Assembly (NCBI GenBank): GCA_023614405.1
Contig: CM042684.1
Span: forward strand, 533,246,682-533,310,681
DNA: 64,000 nt
Direction of reading: 5' to 3'
Source of the DNA: Avena insularis
Taxonomy: Eukaryota > Streptophyta > Magnoliopsida > Poales > Poaceae
A program made the translations under genes and the position numbers. How positions within the stretch are numbered: the first letter of the stretch is position 1; each line of letters starts with the position of its first letter. The notes below the pieces were generated by a model, which saw only the letters and a program-made list of their open reading frames with translations, was not told the origin of the DNA and searched no databases. This document shows positions 32,721 to 45,383 of the stretch, one piece after another.

Positions 32721-34816
32721 TAGCATCTAACGAAACTAACGAAGACTGTAAACAGTCTGAAACTGTAAAATAACCGTCTGTTTGCTGTTTGTGCAAAAGT
32801 CGGTCGCTCTAGCGAACCCCGTATAAGGTGACAACCCTTTTTTAGGGGGCGGTGAATTGTCGCCAACGGAAGGTACATACGCGGAGCGAGGGGCCGAACC
32901 GAGCGTGAAACCATATCCCCTCGCGGGTGTTGGCGCGCTGACATTTCCGTTCCCCAATCGTCCTCCCGCCGCTGCCGTTCCCGCCTCGGAGCCCGTCCTT
33001 TGCAGCCCGAATTGCCGGCGCGCTGAACTGAATCCGACATATCCACCCTTCTCGGAGCCAGTTCTGCAACCAGGAGCGCTGCCGCCACGTGAGCCGACCG
33101 AATCGCCCGCCGCCGCCGCCACCAAGGTATGAACTTGTTCGATCTCCCCCGTCATGGCTAAATCTCAAGGATTTCGACGACCGTATTTGCTTGATTCAGA
33201 TGAGTTTGTCATTGACGAAGAGCGAGGAGATGTACTTCGAGAACTCCTCTGGCGACGATTCGGACCTCGATGAGCTGCTCCACGACGACGACACCGAGCA
33301 TATGATCGTCATCCTCGTCGTCAAGGACGTCGAGGATAGGAGGAGGATGTTGAATCGGTGCCGAGGATCGGTGCCCGACCGGAACTGTCTCCCGCGCATC
33401 CGCTAGCAGGACCACCATTCGCTGATGCAAGACTACTTCATCGAGGTACCGGCCTACCCCCCGCATCTCTTCCGTAGGCAGTTCCAAATGCGGTGAGAGT
33501 TGTTCGTGAAAATTGTAGAGGCTTGCGAAGGCAGATGCACATACTTTCAACGTCGTAGAAACGACGTCAGGGTGCTAGGGTTTAGCGCGTACCAACCAAT
33601 CTCCACAGCTGTTAGTGTGCTTGTGTATGGCGTGCCTGCAGTATTGCGATGAGTATCTTCGCATTGGTGAAGATACCACCATTGGATCTGTTTGGAGGTT
33701 CACAAAGGTTGTGATCTAGCTGTTTGGTGATGAGTATCTTTGAACTCCAAACAACGAAGATACCAAAAGGTTGATGGATATGAACCTTGAGAGGGGCTGG
33801 CCCGGCATGTTTGGCAGTGTGGATTGTATACACTGGAAGTGGAAGAATTGCCCAAAAGCATGGCAAGGCCAATATTGTGGTAAAAGCCAGGACCCAACAA
33901 TTGTTCTTGAAGCCATGGCATCTCAAGACTTGTGGATTTGGCATTGTTTTTTTTGGATTGTCAGGATCACTCAATGACATTAATATCTTACACCGATCCC
34001 ATTTATTTACAAGACTTGCCCGTGGAGATGCGACAGCTTGCAATTATAAAGTCATGAACAATGACTACACCATGTGGGTACTATCTAGCTAATGACATAT
34101 ATCCAGATTGGCACCTTTGGTGAAAACCAATCATGCCCCTGAAACAAGGAAAGAAGCTGCTCGAAAGGATATTGAAAGAGTTTTTGGTGTTTTGCAAGCT
34201 AGGTTTGCTTTTGTCCAAGGCCCTGCTCAGTTTTGGGACATCAAGTCTCTCAGGAACATCATGACATCTTGTGTCATTCTTCACAACATGATCATCGAGG
34301 ATGAGAGAGGGTTAGACTTGGAGTGCTTCTATGACAATCTTAGGAACTGAGTGAGGCCAGAAAGGAACCCAGACCATCTTCAAGCATTTCTTGACTCGTA
34401 CAACGAAATTGAACACGAGTGCACCCATAACCAACTCCAAAAAAATCTGATCGACCACCACTGGCAGCGGCATGTCCGCCAATGATGTTTCATTTGTTGT
34501 TTCATTTCTGTGTGTACCAAAACATTCATTTGATCAAACCATTTGTGTAAAACATTCATTTGATCAAACCATTTGTGTAACAATTTGATTTGATGCGGAT
34601 GATTTGTGTACTAATTTAATTTGATTTGATGCGGATGATTTGTGTAATAATTTAATTTAATTTGATTTGATGGAGATGATTTATGTAATATACTAAAATG
34701 TTTAAATCCACGGTTTACTATTCTGAAACTGTGTCCGGCGATCCGCAAAACCGTTTACTATGGACTGTATCCGACTTTTACAGTTCGCGAGCTTACAGTC
34801 TTTGTTAGAGATGCTC
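32721..34816 (+). mobile_element. PIF/Harbinger transposon, 2.1 kb
   Basis: The TSD TTA is at 32718-32720 and 34817-34819. The left end tagcatctaacgaaactaac and the inverse complement of the right end gagcatctctaacaaagact are related, and gactgtaaac-type sequence follows on both sides. It encloses a broken HARBI1-type transposase on the plus strand. No separate Myb-like partner ORF is recognisable. Confidence 0.8.
33150..34350 (+). pseudogene. Harbinger (HARBI1-like, DDE_Tnp_4) transposase, broken
   Basis: Successive frames give LLHDDDTEHMIVILVVKDVE (about 33275), LMQDYFIEVPAYPPHLFRR (about 33425), ELFVKIVEACEG, then RGWPGMFGSVDCIHWKWKNCP with AWQGQYCGKSQDPTIVLEAMA, SQDLWIWHCFF, GSLNDINILHRSHLF and finally RKDIERVFGVLQARFAF. 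These are the ordered blocks of plant Harbinger transposases. The catalytic D (SVDC), D (LNDIN) and E (IERVFG) are still readable. In-frame stops occur at about 33404 and 33498, frames change near 33650 and 33950, and a further stop follows the KVMNNDYTMW block, so no active protein can be made. Confidence 0.88.
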
Positions 34817-34819
34817 TTA

Positions 34820-35117
34820 GTATATAGGATTTGCAGGCAGGTAACTGTGCTACGTGGGCCACGACCGGGGTTGTAGCCCGGGCTGACCGGCCCAGTTCCG
34901 TCCCTGGGTCCATCCCAATACCCACCTCCTTCCCTGGAAATGACGACGGCCATGAAAAAGATGACTCGACCCGTACCTTCACTTAGGAATGGACTGCAAA
35001 AAGAAAAAAACAATGTAGACTTAGTTAAAGACCATTTGTAAACAATGTAGGCTTAGTAGGTCGGTAAAATTTCTAAAAAAAATCAGTCACCCATTTTAAA
35101 AATTGTTCCTAACCCTT
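34820..35117. other. Intergenic, no supported gene
   Basis: Nothing recognisable apart from the Harbinger flank. Confidence 0.35.
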
Positions 35118-35327
35118 AGCACAACGACTTCCCGTCTGTCTACTACAACAAGCTCTACTACGACAAGCTTTGCCCGGTTCCGATGATGAAGGGGCGAGGG
35201 CAGCGCGCCTTCGACTCGTGCTATTGTTTATAGTCGTCACTAGATGGTCAAATGACCTATTTGTAATTTTTATTATTTTTAAGTCTCTTTGTACTGACAT
35301 TGATGATTATTAATAGATCGGTGTACG
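35118..35327 (+). mobile_element. Retroposon 3'-end fragment
   Basis: It aligns from cttagcac(a/g) through caagctctacta and aagacctatttgtaattttt-type sequence with the split copy at 36147-36247 joined to 56663-56766. It therefore belongs to the same poly(A) retroposon family as the host of the large nested stack. It is a truncated copy without an ORF. Confidence 0.6.
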
Positions 35328-35769
35328 CAAAAATGCGGCATTGTTCATTTACCAATTTTACACCCATTTTACCGAAGCAACGAAGAATGTTTGGTTTCTC
35401 ACGGAATGTATTACACCAAAATGCCCTACGTATAAGTCTTTTAACAAAAGTGAGCTGATATAAAGTTTGACCAATGATGTAGGAAAAAACCAGCATATAG
35501 AATACCACTATCATCTTTGGAGAGGATCAGACTAGCTCAGGGATGCTTGAAGTAGCAAGCCATCCAAGCCATCCAAACGCTTGAAAAATATATCTAGTAA
35601 CTAGCATGTGTTGATTGGCATAAAATGATACCAACTAAATTTAACTATTCCCTTTGTAAACGAACAGAATACTCTTAGAAATTCGAAATGGCACCAGTAA
35701 TTCCAAACGAACGACACCATCTATATGGTCGCTAAAAATACTATAGTACCAACTATCAGAACAACAGGA
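35328..35769. other. Intergenic, no supported gene
   Basis: AT-rich, no coding evidence. A gataccaactaaatt at about 35635 resembles gataccattaaatt after the poly(A) of the next retroposon (62658), so it might be the left copy of a decayed target duplication. Confidence 0.3.
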
Positions 35770-37393
35770 ATTAGGCCATACCCAGCAGCGTCGGCTAGGG
35801 TTCACGTGCCATCTGTCGTCGACGCCGTCGGTCAACTCCATCTCCAATGGCCATTGGAGTGGTGACGGATCTCGCCTCTCGTCAGCGGAGGGTCTTTGTT
35901 TCTAGTTTTAGCAAGCTTTCATGTCTTCGCTTAACGGTGAGGCGGTGGCTAAATCCTGGTGTTAGAATAAAGTCTTCTCTGCCCTATCTTTGTTCCAGTG
36001 GTGTCGGGCACATGGAGTTTTGTGTCCAACGAATCTTTCAGGATGTCGTTGATTTTCTTCTGCGTTCATATGGTTTCAGGTCAGTTTATTCCGATATACG
36101 GTTGTCATCATCAATGATGGTTGCAATTATGGTGCACGTCTTTTGGGTCTTAGCACGACAACTTTACGTCTATCAACTACATCAAGCTCTACTATGGCCA
36201 GCTTTGCCTGACTCCGACGATGGAGGCACAACCACAACGGCACACCATGAAGGGGTTCTGCGGCAGAAAATAAAAACAATTCTATGGTAAGAACACACCT
36301 AGCCAAGATCTATCTATGTAGGTGTAACGTAACGAGTGGAGATTCGGTGTTCATACTTTTGGAAACCGAAATTGGATAACGTTCCGAGGAGAACGTGGAT
36401 GACGTAGTCGTACTCGTAGCCAACCTCAAGGTCGCGAAGCTCCTTGCAAGTCACCCCTTACTCCTTGTGCGACGTAGCCAACCTCATGGTCGTATCGACG
36501 TCCAAGCTCCAAGCTCCAAGAAAAAGCACCACAAGTGGCAGTGCCTCGTGGCCTTACACACATACGGTGTAGAGACATCTTCTGGGCTCCGTACCAGCAA
36601 AGCTGCGGAAGAAGATTGATCTCTGAGTCCAGCAACACGGCAACATGTGTTTGGTGGAGAAACCCCAATCCCCGTATGTGGTTCCAATCTTGGGAACCAC
36701 ACGTGAGGGAGAGAGAGGGAGAGAGAATAGTCAAAGCCAATTGATGGAACGGATTTGGGAAGAGGGATGCTCCTCTTTATATAAGTCGAAGGGATAGGGG
36801 TGGGACTAATCAAAGAAGGAGGTGGAGGGAGGCGCGCCAACCATCCCCCACATGGTACCCACGTGGTGGGGTGGCCGACGGCACCTCCTGGCCTTCCCTA
36901 GGGCGGGAGCCCCCTCTTGGGCATCCTCTACTGAGGCCCAATTAGGTGAGATGCCCCCAAAATCCATATTAAATATTTTTTAATATTAATTCATTTAAAT
37001 AATATTAAATACATATTATTTAATACCTATCACTCTGAAACACCTTTCGGACCCCTCCGATCATCATCGGATATCCTCGAAACACTCTTGGTATCTCCCT
37101 CGGAACAATTTCGAAGTTCTCTCTCTTTTCTCCTACGATCTCGAATCAATTCCTAAGCGTCTCTACCCTTAAGTGTGATACCCTACGTGACAAGGGGTAA
37201 CCTCGGCAATGTCCGTGATTATGGACTTAGGATTTTGCAAAAAAAGAGAACGTTGGGGATTTCGTCGGCTGATCAGACAAACCTCTCTGTTGGCTCCTCC
37301 TAGCCTATATATAATAGGCTAGGTCCCGAGGCCGTATACAGATAGGTTACAAGTTACAATACAATATCGGTTCTTATTTCTTGCCTTGATCGC

Positions 37394-38961
37394 TGATGCA
37401 CTCGACTTTCAACGTACAGCTCGTTGGGAACCCTAAAAGGAAGGTATGATGAGTACAGCAGAAAGTTTTCCCTCGGTTATAAAACCAAGGTTTAATCGAA
37501 CCAGTAGGAGCAAGGAAACACCCCAAAGGTGTTACTAGCTGAGTTTTGGCAGGACGCACTACCGGTGCTAGTAGCAACGTGGAGACCTGCACAATACAAC
37601 CACAGAACTTTGTCCCCAACTTGCGATGAGGTTGTCAATCTCACCGTGTTTTGTGAAAAACAAAGGATTAAACGTATCGAATGGAAAGAAGTAAAAGTTT
37701 GCAGAAAGTAAACACAAAGCAGTAAAAGATTGTAGATTGTATATAAAAGACAAGGACCGGGATCCATAGTTCACTAGAGGTGGCTCTTCTTAGATAGATA
37801 ACATGTTGGGTGAACAAATTACAGCGGGGCAATTGACAAACACCGAGAAAGCAATACATGCATATACTAATCATCTTGACTCCTTTGAGACTTGATTGGG
37901 CATTACAACATAATACATAGACCGCCATCCAACTGCATCTATGACTAATAATCCACCTTCAGGTTATCATCCGAACCCCCTCCAGTATTAAGTTGCAAGC
38001 AACAGATTATTGCTTTACGAACTGCGTGTAAAGTAAACAATACAATTGTTTTATGAACAAAGGATCGTTGTTTTCTCCCTAGTAGCAACATCACATCTGG
38101 TACCTTAGAGATTTCTGTCACTTCCCTAGATTACCAGAGGCATGAACCCACTATCGAGCATAAATACTAACGCTTGGAGTTGCTAGCATCTACTTGGCCA
38201 AGATAGCTACTAACAACGGAAAGCATGCAAGATCTCAAATAACAAAGACATGATAGAATCAATAATCAATCTGAAATAGCATCTCAATATCCATCGGATC
38301 CCATAAACACAACATGTATGAATTACAAATAGATGATCTTGATCATGAGCAGACTCACAAGATCTAAACATGAAAGCACAAAGGAGGAGAAACCAGCCAT
38401 CTAGCTACTACATGGATCCGTGGTCCAAGGATGAACTACTCACGCATCACACGGAGGCTTGCATGGTGATGAAGAAGGCCTCAGGGTGAATTCCCTCTCC
38501 GGCAGGTGCCGGAAGAGCTTCAGATCCTCCCGATCTAGGGATGGAGATGGCGGATCTGAACTCTTCGTGGATTTTGATTGGGTCCTTAGGGTTTCGTCGA
38601 GGGTAATATATAGGCGGAAGGAGAGGCCGAGGGTGCGGGGCGGCCACACCACCTGGCGCGGGCCAGGCCTGGCCGTCGGCCGGTGGTGTGGTGGCTCCGG
38701 CCCTTCTCTCATCTCGATTCGCACTTGATCCCTTCGGAAAAATAGGCACTTTGGCTTTTGTCCGTCCAATTCGAGAATATTCATTTTCGACTTTCACGAA
38801 CCAAAAACAGCAGAAAATAGGCATTTGGCCTTGTGGCTCTTGTTAATAGGTTAGTCCAAGAAATCATATGAAAAGTACTCCAAAGTGTGGACAAAACACA
38901 AGAAAGTGGATAAAACCAAGCATGGAACATCAAAAATTATAGATACATTTGCAATGTATCA
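37394..38961 (-). repeat. 3' LTR of gypsy element 2
   Basis: 1,568 bp. On the minus strand it starts tgatacattgcaaatgtatc at 38961, directly after the polypurine-type ttaagcttgggatgt, and ends ...gtcgagtgcatca. It shows several small deletions relative to the 5' LTR in the 38450-38720 region. Confidence 0.92.
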
Positions 38962-41665
38962 ACATCCCAAGCTTAACTCCTGCTCGTCCTCGAGTAGGTA
39001 AGTGATAAAAAGAAAGAATAATTTTTGAGGTGACATGCACCATCAAAGACTTGATCAAAGTATTTGTAAAACATTCAAAGCTGGGATCATAATACTTCAA
39101 TCATAACATGAAAGACAAAGTTCTAGCAATAAGGAAAGAAACTATGATGCAACATGAAAAGACACAAACAAAAGATTCATGAATAACAATGCCTTGCAAG
39201 ACGTTTGTTTGTTTCACATAAAAAAACATAGCATAATAGTATCCAGCTTGTCCCTCAATAGAGTAGCAAATATAAATGCATAGGACACCTTCAAAGTTTA
39301 TAAGAGTGACTAGATACAATAGTTTAAAACAAGCAATATCAAGTTATGCATCAATCAACTAGTCTTGGGACAATGCACGTAGAACTAAGAATGGCCACTA
39401 TGCTCTCAAAGTAAGTGCATAAAGATAGAAGGTGGAGACTCAATATAATGGTGGAAGAAAGGCCTTTGTAAAAGGAAATAGGGATTCGAGTCTCATAAAG
39501 AGCTTCCAAAAATCATGGTACTTATAGCTTTCAGCTCTTATTGCCCCTATCATAAGCATCTTGAAGGTGATTAAGGTTAAAGTGACACAACTAAGAGGAT
39601 ATGCTTGACAAGTTATAAACCGAAATCTCATGCCCCTTACTTACGAAGACCGATCCTCATGCTACTCAACTTCAGTCACGAGTAAGCTCTTGTCATTGTA
39701 AGTATATGTGTATCATTAAGAACCACCAACGGGGTACCCCTTCCACATGATACGGGAGCTTTCCCATAATCAAAATGACAAGGCAAGCAGATAATGAGCA
39801 TCTCAATGATCTTTTTATTTTCTATTTGCATAGGTTTTTATTGAGGATGCTTCATAGAGTGCTCATTATGGTGATGCTGCAAGTTTCCACCATGATTAGG
39901 CATGGCTTAGGCTAGCGGCCCAGGCGTTTCTCTAACACACATACAAACTCCATGATCTTACAAGTTCCACTTTTATTTCACACCGCCGGGATCCGTAAGC
40001 AAAAGAACATGATATCAACGGGGTACAAAGTACAAGTGCAATGTTGAAAGCGTTCCCCATGAAACATGGTTCTGCTAATTTCAACTTATAAAGTGCAAGC
40101 ATATACGCAACAAAGAAGGACCCAATGGTTCAAGTTTATTAGAGGCAAAAAGTAAAGTGTGCCATCAAGTTCGTGAGAGCTTTAATCACTAGTTTTCTCA
40201 TAACAAGTTTAATTTGGAAGGTAAACAAAAGCATGAATATACTTGGAATAGCATAAGCTAGTAGGTAGGTATGGTGGACTCTTTGGAATAACTTGGTTTA
40301 GGGAGTTGGATGCATGAGTGGAACTCATACTTGGTTGTGGAGGCTATAAAAATACTGAGAGTGACAAACTAAAAGCAATAATGGGCATAATCATGCAGAG
40401 CGACAAAACATCATTGATCAAAGCATAAAGTGATACTACAAGTTGAAAACTAAAGGATCATAAAGGCTATGGTGACTTATGACAGTCATAACATGGTGTG
40501 AGCATGCGCCAAGTCAACCCAAATAAAGCATCAAAAGAGAATACCACTATACTATAATTTAATATGCTAAAACAACGCATGATTCATCCAAGGCACATTA
40601 AGCAATCTCAATTGTTTATAACAAGTCAAGCTACAACAAAGAATACTAAGCATAAAGCCAAAACAATATCAAACATGGCATGACAAAGCATAGGCCACAG
40701 TCAAAAACGAGCTCCTTTTACCACATAAGCATGAACTTTCCTACTATTTTCCAAACCAAACCAAACTATTTGCAAACCAAAGTATGAAAGAGGGGGTCCA
40801 ACCAATTTATTCAGAAAACTAAGCAAACCAAGGAAAACGAAAACCAAAATGAAAACGAAAAAGAAGACGCTCCAAGAAAAACACAACTGTGCATGAAACA
40901 ATAAAAATGAAGCGTTTGGAAGAAACCTGGGATTTCTATTGATGAAGAAGGGGATGCCTTGGGCATCCCCAAGCTTTTATGCTTGTACTTCTTGGATATT
41001 TATTGGGGTGACACGCGTGGCATCCCCAAGCTTGAGCTTTAGTCCATCCTTCATCTCATTACTCATTCCTTCCATACACCTGAAATTTTTCCTTCATACA
41101 AAACTTCACACAATCTCATTAGCAACATTAGTGCACTTAAGATAAATAAGTCTCAAGGTTTAGTTCTAACACCAAATAAACTTCCATTAGAACACTAGCT
41201 ACTGTATCACTTCCCTCAAAAAGCTCAATTCCCCAAAGGAACACAAGAAGGAACTAACAAGAAGCAAATGCAGAAAATGGCAGAAATCTGTCAAAACAGA
41301 CCAGCAGGTAAAGACAAATTTTTTCGAAGACCTTCTGTTGCTCAAATCAAAAAGTGTTGAACTAACTAAAGTTATATAACAACCAGGGTCAGGAGCACAA
41401 AAAATTACAGCTCAATCCGACATACAGAGCTCTCTCACGAATTTTTACGGTGAAGCACAAAAATCTGTTTCGGGACAGCAACTTTCCCAATCATTACTTC
41501 ACTCTCATTAGAGGTTACTCTTGGCACAAAAAGCAAATAAAAAGGATAAGGAGAGGTTATTACAGAGGTAATAACTTCCAATACTCATCTAAAACTCTTG
41601 GGTTATCTTCCAACAAGTACTTTTCTTTAACGCCTTTAAGTTAGGTATAAGAAGCAAAGAAAGAA
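38962..41665 (-). other. 3' non-coding region of gypsy element 2
   Basis: About 2.7 kb without a credible ORF, homologous in order to 7896-10643 and to 50283-52956. It contains the aagcttggggatg motif on the minus strand at 41021-41033, again beside the hairpin, and as the PPT. Confidence 0.7.
40950..40970 (-). other. Conserved hairpin in gypsy element 2
   Basis: On the minus strand ggggatgcc and ggcatcccc form a perfect 9-bp stem with a 3-nt loop, directly after aagctt. The same structure is at 8560-8580 and 50978-50998. Confidence 0.75.
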
Positions 41666-43597
41666 TCAAGTGTTCTCAAATGAAGAAGCATTAAGACCAA
41701 ATTTTGTTTTCATAGGAGAAGCAAAAGAAATCTTTTCTCTCTTTTCAGGGGAGTGTTCTATACCTTTCTTGAGTGGGAGTTGATATTTAATGGTGCCTTC
41801 TTTCATATCAATGATGGCACCAACAATTCTAAGAAAAGGTCTTCCCAAAGTAATAGGACAAGAAGCATTGTATTCAACATCCAAAACATAGAAATCAACG
41901 GGGACATAGGAATCATTAACCATAATAAGAACATCATTAAGACTCCCCATGAGTTTCCTTTTAGCATTAGCATCAAGTGGAACATTCAAATAACAATCTT
42001 CAAGAGGAGGCAAATCAAGCATATCATAAATCCTTCTAGACATAATGGAAACATTACTATCAAGATCACACAAAGCTTTGAAATCAAAGTCATTCACTTT
42101 CATATTAATGATGGGTTCCCGACCATCTTCTTGTTTTATAGGAATAGAAGCTTTATGTTTCATCTTTTCTTCTTTAATCTTTATGAGAGCATCAGTAATG
42201 TGTTTTGTAAAGGCCATGTTCATAGCACTAGCATTAGGACTTTTAGCAAGCTTTTGTAGGAACTTAATAACTTTAGAATATTGCAACCATCAAGATCAAA
42301 ATCAACTTTATCATCTAAAGTAGTAGAACTATTACTAGCCTCAACACTAGTGGTGGTGATAGTAGAAACACTAATGTTTCTAGCAATTTCATCTTCTCTT
42401 TCCCACTTAGCATGTAATTCAGCTAATAGTCTAACATTTTCATCAATTCTTACTTGTATGTAGTAGCTGCAAAGGGATTGTCATTAGTTTCAGGTTTAGC
42501 AGCCATTTTATTCAAAGAAGATTGAGCTTCAGCCAAAGATGTTATATTTCTTTCAGCATTAGAGAGTTTTTCCTCAATAGTTTTATTGAAAGCAGTTTGT
42601 TTACTAATAAACTCTTTAAGCATAACTTCAAGTTCAGAGGGAGCACTCTTATTATTTTTGTAAGAATTTCCATAAGCATTACCATTTTTGGGAGGATAAG
42701 GTTTATAATTGTTATTACCAAAATTGTTCCTATAAGCATTATTACCATAAGCATTGTTGCCAAAGTTGTTATTTATTATGAAGTTCACATTAACTTGCTC
42801 TTCTTGAGCAACCAAAGAGGCTAAAGGAACATCATTTGGATCAATATGGGCTTTCCCATTAACAAGCATAGACATAATAATATCAATCTTATCACTCAAG
42901 GAGGAGGTTTTTTCAACAGAATTTACCTTCTTACCTTGTGGAGCTCTCTCAGTATGCCATTCAGAATAATTAACCATCATATTATCCAATAGTTTTGTTG
43001 CAGCACCCAAAGTGATGGTCATAAAGGTACCTCCAGCAGCTGAATCCAATAGGTTCCTTGAAGAATAGTTCAATCCTGCATAAAAAGTTTGGATGATCAT
43101 CCAAGCGATCCATGAGTGGGACAATTCTTTACCAAAGATTTCATTCTTTCCCAAGCTTGAGCAACATGCTCATTATCAAGTTGTTTAAACTTCATTATTT
43201 CACTTCTCATGGATATAATCTTAGCAGGAGGATAGTATTTTCCAATAAAAGCATCTTTGCACTTAGTCCAAGAATCAATACTATTCCTAGTTAAGGAATT
43301 CAACCACTCTTTAGCTTTTCCTCTCAAAGAGAAAGGAAACAATTTTAGCTTAATAATATCACCATCTATATCTCTATGCTTTTGCATCTCACAAAGTTCA
43401 ACAAAGTTATTTAGATGGAAAGCAGCATCTTCATTACCAATACCAGAAAATTGTTCTCTCATAACAAGATTGAGCAAAGCAGGTTTTATCTCAAAGAAAG
43501 TATTTTCAGCCACATGTGGAGCAATAGGTGTGCTCATAAAATCATTGTTGTTGGTGCTAGTGAAGTCACACAACTTAGTGTTTTCAAGAGTAGTCAT
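41666..43597 (-). pseudogene. Frameshifted gag/protease-like gene of gypsy element 2
   Basis: Three minus-strand frames carry one protein. 43597-43097 holds the gag start and core (REQFSGIGNEDAAFHLNNF, LKLFPFSLRGKAKEWLNS). 43154-42450 holds the gag end and an Asn/Gly/Tyr-rich linker (NNNFGNNAYGNNAYRNNFGN). 42286-41666 holds an aspartic-protease-like domain (ALCDLDSNVSIM ... CPITLGRPFLR). Against gypsy element 3 the lesions are a 4-nt deletion near 43113, a 4-nt change near 42455 and a 1-nt deletion near 42290. The linker of about 126 codons is present here but missing from element 3. The usual D-[TS]-G is CDLDSN, so protease activity is doubtful. There is no CCHC zinc knuckle. Confidence 0.9.
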
Positions 43598-43762
43598 TTT
43601 TTTGGGTTTTCAAATAAGAAAGCAAACTAGTAAAACTAATTTTTTTGTGTTTTTTTGAAGAACAAAACAAGCAAACAGAGCAAAAAGAAACTAATCAAAA
43701 CAAAAACAACAAAGTAAAGAGATTGGTTATGAGGGACTCCCCTTGTGAAGATGTCCTTGACT

Positions 43763-43779
43763 CCCCGGCAACGGCGCTA
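43763..43779 (-). other. Primer-binding site of gypsy element 2
   Basis: The plus strand reads ccccggcaacggcgcta. The tRNA-Asp 3' end is ccccggcaacggcgcca, so there is one mismatch. It lies 10 bp from the 5' LTR. Confidence 0.85.
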
Positions 43780-43789
43780 GAAAAGATCT

Positions 43790-45383
43790 TGATGCACTCG
43801 ACTTTCAACGTAGAGCTCGTTGGGAACCCCAAGAGGAAGGTATGATGAGTACAGCAGAAAGTTTTCCCTCAGTTATGAAACCAAGGTTTAATCGAACCAG
43901 TAGGAGCAAGAAAACACCCCAAAGGTGTTACTAGCTGAGCTTTGGCAGGGCGCACTACCGGTGCTAGTAGCAACGTGGAGACCTGCACAACACAACCACA
44001 GAACTTTGTCCCCAACTTGCGATGAGGTTGTCAATCTCACCGTGTTTTGCGGAAAACAAAGGATTAAACGTATCGAATGGAAAGAAGTAATAGTTTGCAG
44101 AAAGTAAACACAAAGAAGTAAACAGTTGTAGATTGTATGTAAAGAAAAAGGACCGGGATCCATAGTTCACTAGAGGTGGCTCTCCTTAAGATAGATAACA
44201 TGCTGGGTGAACAAATTACAGCGGGGCAATTAACAAACACTGAGAAAGCAATACATGCATATACTAATCATCTTGACTCCTTTGAGACTTGATTGGGCAT
44301 TACAACATAATACATAGACCGCCATCCAACTTCATCTATGACTAATAATCCACCTTCAGGTTATCATCCGAAACCCCTCTAGTATTAAGTTGCAAGCAAC
44401 AGATTATTGCTTTTATTTAACTGCGTGTAAAGTAAACAATACAATTGTTCTATGAACAAAGGATCGTTGTTTTCTCCCTAGTAGCAACAGCACATCTAGT
44501 ACCTTAGAGATTTTTGTCACTTCCCCAGATTACCAGAGACATGAACCCACTATCGAGCATAAATACTAACTCTTGGAGTTGCTAGCATCTACTTAGCCAA
44601 GATAGCTACTAACAACGGAAAGCATGCAAGATCTCAAATAACAAAGACATGATAGAATCAATAATCAATCTGAAATAGCATCTCAATATCCATCGGATCC
44701 CGCAAACACAACATGTATGAATTACAAATAGATGATCTTGATCATGAACGGAGCTCACAAGATCTAAACATGAAAGCACAAAGGAGGAGAAACCAGTCAT
44801 CTAGCTACTACATGGATCCATAGTCCAAGGATGAACTACTCACGCATCACACCGGAGGCTTGCATGGTGATGAAGAAGGCCTCGGTGGTGAATTCTCTCC
44901 GTGTGGTGCCGGGAAGAGCTTCAGATCCCTCCCGATCTAGGGATGGAGATGACGGCGGCTACAGACTCTTTCGTGGATTTTTGATCGGGTCCTTAGGGTT
45001 TTCGTCCCGAGGGTAATATATAGGCGGAAGGAGAGGCCGAGGGGGTGCCGGGAGCGGCGACACCACCCCCTGGCACGGGCCAGGCCTGGCCGCATAGCCA
45101 GGTAGTGTGGTGGCTCCCTGGCCCTTCTCCGTCTTGTATTCTGGCACTTGATCCCTTCTGGAAAAATAGGCACTTTGGCTTTTGTCCCGTCCAATTTCGA
45201 GAATATTCATTTTCTGACTTTCCTGGAACCAAAAACAGCAGAAAACAGGCAGCTGTGGCTCTTGTTAATAGGTTAGTCCAAGAAATCATATGAAAAGTAC
45301 TCCAAAGTGTGGACAAAACACAAGAAAGTGGATAAAACCAAGCATGGAACATCAAAAATTATAGATACATTTGCAATGTATCA
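43790..45383 (-). repeat. 5' LTR of gypsy element 2
   Basis: 1,594 bp, TG...CA on the minus strand. A TATA-like ctatatatt is at about 45014-45022 (minus strand), in the same relative place as in the other LTRs of the family. Confidence 0.92.

Larger units (their letters stand above)
37394..45383 (-). mobile_element. Non-autonomous Ty3/gypsy element 2 (Athila-like), minus strand
   Basis: A complete 7,990-bp element with the perfect TSD ATCGC (37389-37393 and 45384-45388). The 5' LTR is 43790-45383 and the 3' LTR is 37394-38961, read on the minus strand. It has a tRNA-Asp type primer site, a frameshifted gag/protease-like reading frame and a long 3' non-coding region. No RT, RNase H or integrase motif is present in any frame I read. 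Sequence is shared with gypsy elements 1 and 3. Confidence 0.93.

Noticed and set aside
43763..43779. tRNA-Asp gene
   Set aside because: Only the 3'-terminal 17 bases match, next to an LTR. It is a primer-binding site, as at 6881 and 48540.
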